Below, one piece after another: positions 60,771 to 64,000 of a DNA stretch of 64,000 nucleotides (positions within the stretch are counted from its first letter, which is position 1; each line of letters begins with the position of its first letter). The stretch comes from Bacteroidota bacterium. GTDB taxonomy: Bacteria; Bacteroidota; Bacteroidia; Bacteroidales; UBA12077. A model generated the notes under the pieces. The model had not been told where the DNA came from, searched no databases, and saw nothing but the letters and a program-made list of their open reading frames with translations. The position numbers were made by a program, and so were the translations under genes. The stretch is from NCBI GenBank assembly GCA_020444275.1, contig JAHLLG010000001.1:709773-773772 (forward strand), in the 5' to 3' direction.

Positions 60771-63494
60771 ATGAGCAAACAAGTAACTATAACTATTGAT
60801 GGTAAAAAAATTCAGGCCGCCGAAGGAGCAAATTTATTGCAAGTAGCTCATGACAACGGAATACAAATTCCAAGCCTGTGTTATCATAAAAAATTATCAC
60901 CAACAGGAGCTTGTCGATTGTGTGTTACCAAGATAAAAGGAACCAATGGATTGGTAATGTCATGCACAGTAAATATTAAAGAGGGAATGGAAATTATTGC
61001 TTTCGATGATGAAATTGAAGAAACACGCAAACATACCCTGGATTATTTGTTAGCAGAACACAACGACCATTTTGACGGAACCTATAACGATGAGTTTAGA
61101 CAATGGACCAAGCATTATGGATTAAATAAAAAAGAGAATAGAAAATATCCTAACATCAGTAGATCTTTAAACTATAAAACAGATGATAGTTCTCCTGTAT
61201 TAACATATGATGCTTCAAAATGTATTAAATGTTTCCGGTGTATTAAAGCTTGTGATGAGGTGCAAGGAAAAAATGTGTTGTCTTTCTCCGAGAGAGGAAT
61301 TACTTCTTATATTATTGCCGGATTCGATCAATGGAATGAATCGGAATGTGATGGTTGTGGCGAATGTGTTCAGTTGTGTCCTACAGGAGCTATTGTTGAA
61401 AAACCACATCGTGATGAAATTCAGTTGGATAAATTGGATAAGAAAGTGATTACAACCTGCCCTTATTGTGGCGTTGGCTGTCAATTGGAATTATCTGTTC
61501 AGAATGGAAAAATTGTTCGTTCTGAAGGTGTTGAAGGTGTCTTGCCAAACGATGGAAGATTATGTGTGAAAGGGCGCTTCGGTTACGATTATGTGCATAG
61601 TAAAGAGAGATTAACCACACCACTTATCAAAAAGAATGGAAAGTTTGTTGAGGCAAGCTGGGATGAAGCATTGGATTTAATCGCATCAAAATTTACAGAA
61701 ATTAAAGAAAAATATGGGAACGATGCTTTAGCCGGATATTCGTCTGCTAAATGTACGAATGAAGATAATTACTTGTTTCAGAAGTTTATTCGTGTGGTTT
61801 TTGGCACCAACAATATTGACTATTGCACACGGCTTTGTCATGCATCTACGGTAACAGCCATGTTAAAGTCTATTGGCGATGGAGCAGGTAGTAATTCCAT
61901 CGAAGATTTTGCTACAACCGACTGCCTGTTTGTTACAGGTAACAATATGATTGAAACACATCCGGTAACAGCAACATATGTGAAAAATGGGAAATATGTA
62001 GGTAATCAATTAATTGTTTGCGACCCGAAATGGACCCCATTGGTTAACTATGCCGATATTTGGTTACAACCCCGTTTGGGTACCGATGTTGCCTTATTAA
62101 ATGGTATGATACGGGTAATTATTGAAGAAGATTTAATCGATCGGGAATTTATTGAGAAAAGAGTCGACCGGGGAATGGAAGCTTTTCAAGAACTCAAACA
62201 ATTAGTTGCCAAGTATACACCAGAGAAAACAGAAGAAATTACCTCCATTCCGAAAGAAAAAATTATTGCAGCAGCAAGAATGTATGCCAACGCAGAAACA
62301 GCAATGATAGCTACCGGAATGGGAATGAGTCAGCAGGTTACCGGTACGAATAATGTTTTCTCTCTGATTAATATGATGATGATAACCGGGCAAATAGGTA
62401 AGGAGCGGGCAGGTATTGATCCACCACGTGGGCAGAATAATGTGCAGGGAGCTACCGATGTTGGATGCTCACCAATTATTTATCCAGGGTATATTCCAAT
62501 TACCGATGAGGAAAACAGAAAACGTGTTGCTAAGTTGTGGAATGTTGATGTTGAAAGTTTATCAGGAAAACCAGGGTTAACAACAGTGGAAATAATGCAT
62601 GCAGCATATGATCAAAAGGTAAAAGGAATGTATATCATGGGAGAAAACCCAATGGTTACCGATCCCGATTTGAATCATACAGAAGAAGCTTTGAAGAAAT
62701 TGGATTTTCTGGTAATCCAGGATATTTTCCATACTGAAACAACACCTTATGCTGATGTTATTTTACCAGCAGCCTCTTTCGCTGAAAAAGAAGGAACTTT
62801 CGTAAATAGCGATCGTAGAGTAATCAGAGTGAGAAAAGCGGTTGAATCACCTGGCGAAGCAAAAGACGATTGGAAAATCATTGTTGCTATAGCAGAAAAA
62901 ATGGGATATGATCTTGGGAAATATAGTGCAGAATCTGAGATTTTTGATGAAATGGCTCAAGCTGCCCCAATTATGGCAGGTATCTCATACGATCGGATTG
63001 AGCATCAGGGTATTCAATGGCCTTGTCCGGATAAGAATCATCCTGGAACAAGTACACTATTCCTGGATAAATTTAATACACCGAATGGCAAAGGAATATT
63101 AAATCCTGTAGAATATGTTCCACAGAGTGAAAAGGCAACAAAAGAATTCCCGTTTATTATGAATAGTGGACGAATTCTTTATCACTATCATACAGCTACT
63201 ATGTCGCGAAAGAATAAATCATTAACTGATTTTATCAACGAATCTTATGTGCTGATGAATCCGGGAGATACCGTAAAGTTCGGATTTAACGACGGAGAAA
63301 AAGTAAAAGTAACATCCAAACAGGGCGAATTGGAAACAACCCTAAGAGCAAGTAACGAAGTAGCCGAAGGTGAACTGTTTATGCCTTGGCATTTCTCAGA
63401 ATCACCGGTAAATCGATTAACCCGAAGCGATCTGGATCCATTTTCCAAAATTGCAGCGTTTAAACTAACGGCTTGTAAAGTAGAAAAAGTTTAA
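60771..63494 (+). CDS. fdhA: Formate dehydrogenase alpha subunit, NAD-linked type
   Basis: A 907-aa molybdenum or tungsten enzyme that oxidises formate to CO2 and passes electrons to the NuoF-like subunit. N-terminal [2Fe-2S] domain (Cys37, Cys48, Cys51, Cys65), two ferredoxin-type [4Fe-4S] sites (Cys151/154/157/161 and Cys193/196/199/203), a further cluster (Cys230/233/237/265), and the bis-MGD domain. The metal ligand is Cys356 (DYCTRLCHAST), with His357 next; PRGQNNVQGATDVG follows. In the segment for the usual His-Cys cluster, only His97 remains (LLAEHNDHFDG) and no Cys follow. Cysteine, not selenocysteine, form. Confidence 0.95.
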   Translation: MSKQVTITIDGKKIQAAEGANLLQVAHDNGIQIPSLCYHKKLSPTGACRLCVTKIKGTNGLVMSCTVNIKEGMEIIAFDDEIEETRKHTLDYLLAEHNDHFDGTYNDEFRQWTKHYGLNKKENRKYPNISRSLNYKTDDSSPVLTYDASKCIKCFRCIKACDEVQGKNVLSFSERGITSYIIAGFDQWNESECDGCGECVQLCPTGAIVEKPHRDEIQLDKLDKKVITTCPYCGVGCQLELSVQNGKIVRSEGVEGVLPNDGRLCVKGRFGYDYVHSKERLTTPLIKKNGKFVEASWDEALDLIASKFTEIKEKYGNDALAGYSSAKCTNEDNYLFQKFIRVVFGTNNIDYCTRLCHASTVTAMLKSIGDGAGSNSIEDFATTDCLFVTGNNMIETHPVTATYVKNGKYVGNQLIVCDPKWTPLVNYADIWLQPRLGTDVALLNGMIRVIIEEDLIDREFIEKRVDRGMEAFQELKQLVAKYTPEKTEEITSIPKEKIIAAARMYANAETAMIATGMGMSQQVTGTNNVFSLINMMMITGQIGKERAGIDPPRGQNNVQGATDVGCSPIIYPGYIPITDEENRKRVAKLWNVDVESLSGKPGLTTVEIMHAAYDQKVKGMYIMGENPMVTDPDLNHTEEALKKLDFLVIQDIFHTETTPYADVILPAASFAEKEGTFVNSDRRVIRVRKAVESPGEAKDDWKIIVAIAEKMGYDLGKYSAESEIFDEMAQAAPIMAGISYDRIEHQGIQWPCPDKNHPGTSTLFLDKFNTPNGKGILNPVEYVPQSEKATKEFPFIMNSGRILYHYHTATMSRKNKSLTDFINESYVLMNPGDTVKFGFNDGEKVKVTSKQGELETTLRASNEVAEGELFMPWHFSESPVNRLTRSDLDPFSKIAAFKLTACKVEKV

Positions 63495-63542
63495 CAATAT
63501 TGTCATTACCGCGCATGCGGAAATCATTTTATAAAAAACATT

Positions 63543-63572
63543 AAAGCAGAAAAATAATTTTCTGCTTTTTTT
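63543..63572 (+). terminator. Terminator of the formate dehydrogenase operon
   Basis: AGCAGAAAA and TTTTCTGCT form a stem with a short loop (63545-63566), followed by a T-tract, 50 bp past the fdhA stop. Confidence 0.88.
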
Positions 63573-63652
63573 ATTTCTAATTTGTAACATTTTAAAAAGC
63601 TTCACAACTAAATAATAAAATCTGTTAAATTAGCAGGTAAACTGAATAGAGA

Positions 63653-64000
63653 ATGGATAGTAAAGAAGTAAAGTTTCGAAAAATCATTGAAGAGAATGAG
63701 CAGCGAATTTCGAGTATTTGCAGGTATTACTCTTCCAATGATGAAGACCATAAAGATATGTATCAGGAAGTGCTCATAAATATTTGGAAAAGCCTGGATT
63801 CTTTTCGTGGCGATGCTCAGCTAAGCACATGGATTTATCGTGTTGCAGTGAACACGGCGATGGGTTTTGCCAATAAAGAGATAAGAAGGCAAAAGGTATT
63901 TCTTGAAAATAAAGAGTATGCCTTAACTAATCTGGTAGAACTAGACGAGAATGCAGCAAAAGATAAAGAAAAGCTATTTCAACAGCTCGAAAATCAGATT
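63653..64000 (+). CDS. ECF sigma factor, N-terminal part (runs off the window)
   Basis: The plus strand is open from ATG 63653 to the end (116 codons). It has the region 2 of extracytoplasmic-function sigma factors: helix with CRYYSSNDEDHKDMYQEVLI, then WKSLDSFRGDAQLSTWIYRVAVN, the latter the usual -10 recognition segment (FRG...STWIYRVAVN). An anti-sigma gene is not visible. The C-terminal region 4 is outside the window. Confidence 0.9.
   Translation, partial: MDSKEVKFRKIIEENEQRISSICRYYSSNDEDHKDMYQEVLINIWKSLDSFRGDAQLSTWIYRVAVNTAMGFANKEIRRQKVFLENKEYALTNLVELDENAAKDKEKLFQQLENQI

Noticed and set aside
61836-61838. Possible selenocysteine site in formate dehydrogenase
   Set aside because: The codon at the metal-ligand position is TGT (Cys356) and no in-frame TGA occurs, so no selenocysteine is needed.

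Overview
The window comes from an AT-rich marine-type member of the Bacteroidota, most likely a facultative or strict anaerobe close to the Marinilabiliales (Marinifilum/Labilibaculum/Prolixibacter-like); this placement is inference. Support comes from repeated TAnnTTTG -7 promoter boxes, few Shine-Dalgarno sites, type IX secretion (T9SS) C-terminal domains with a PorP/SprF partner, many small outer-membrane beta-barrels, a TonB-dependent receptor with a carboxypeptidase-regulatory-like N-terminus, and menaquinone synthesis by the futalosine route. I found no rRNA, tRNA, CRISPR array, transposase or prophage.

1-10.4 kb is mostly housekeeping: a truncated beta-barrel, small and membrane proteins, an esterase, fabD, a minus-strand operon of a eukaryote-type 6-pyruvoyltetrahydropterin synthase, folE and a GT-C-like membrane protein, then a plus-strand run of mqnB, mqnD and hldD. 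10.4-20 kb holds a SpoIIE-type phosphatase receptor, a DUF1858 protein, a MATE exporter and an oxidative-stress group: one Mn-type and one Fe-type superoxide dismutase, rubrerythrin and a nitroreductase, with a lipoprotein and a beta-barrel between the two dismutases. 20-35 kb is a surface-adhesion block: two giant divergent T9SS cargo proteins (2026 and 2220 aa), PorP/SprF and an OmpH-like chaperone.

35-42 kb carries a four-helix-bundle protein behind a seven-unit 11-bp tandem repeat, a family 2 glycosyltransferase, an FtsB/DivIC-like protein, a ThiS-ThiF pair, a DUF364 protein and, divergently, a tungsten-type aldehyde:ferredoxin oxidoreductase. 41.7-58 kb is metal- and redox-related: two His-rich small exported proteins that both end near an RGPP motif, one before a TonB receptor with a Cys motif and one before a complete heavy-metal RND efflux operon. 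Between them lie two near-identical GAF/coiled-coil proteins without an output domain, a secreted metallo-beta-lactamase-fold protein, and a YceI-porin-YceI-Rrf2 operon with a clear dyad operator at its promoter. 58-64 kb holds a three-gene NAD-linked formate dehydrogenase and the start of an ECF sigma factor gene.

The genes suggest an organism that oxidises formate and aldehydes with Mo/W enzymes, uses menaquinone, defends itself against oxygen and toxic metals, and makes large secreted surface proteins. Functional calls come from motifs read by eye; no database search was run.
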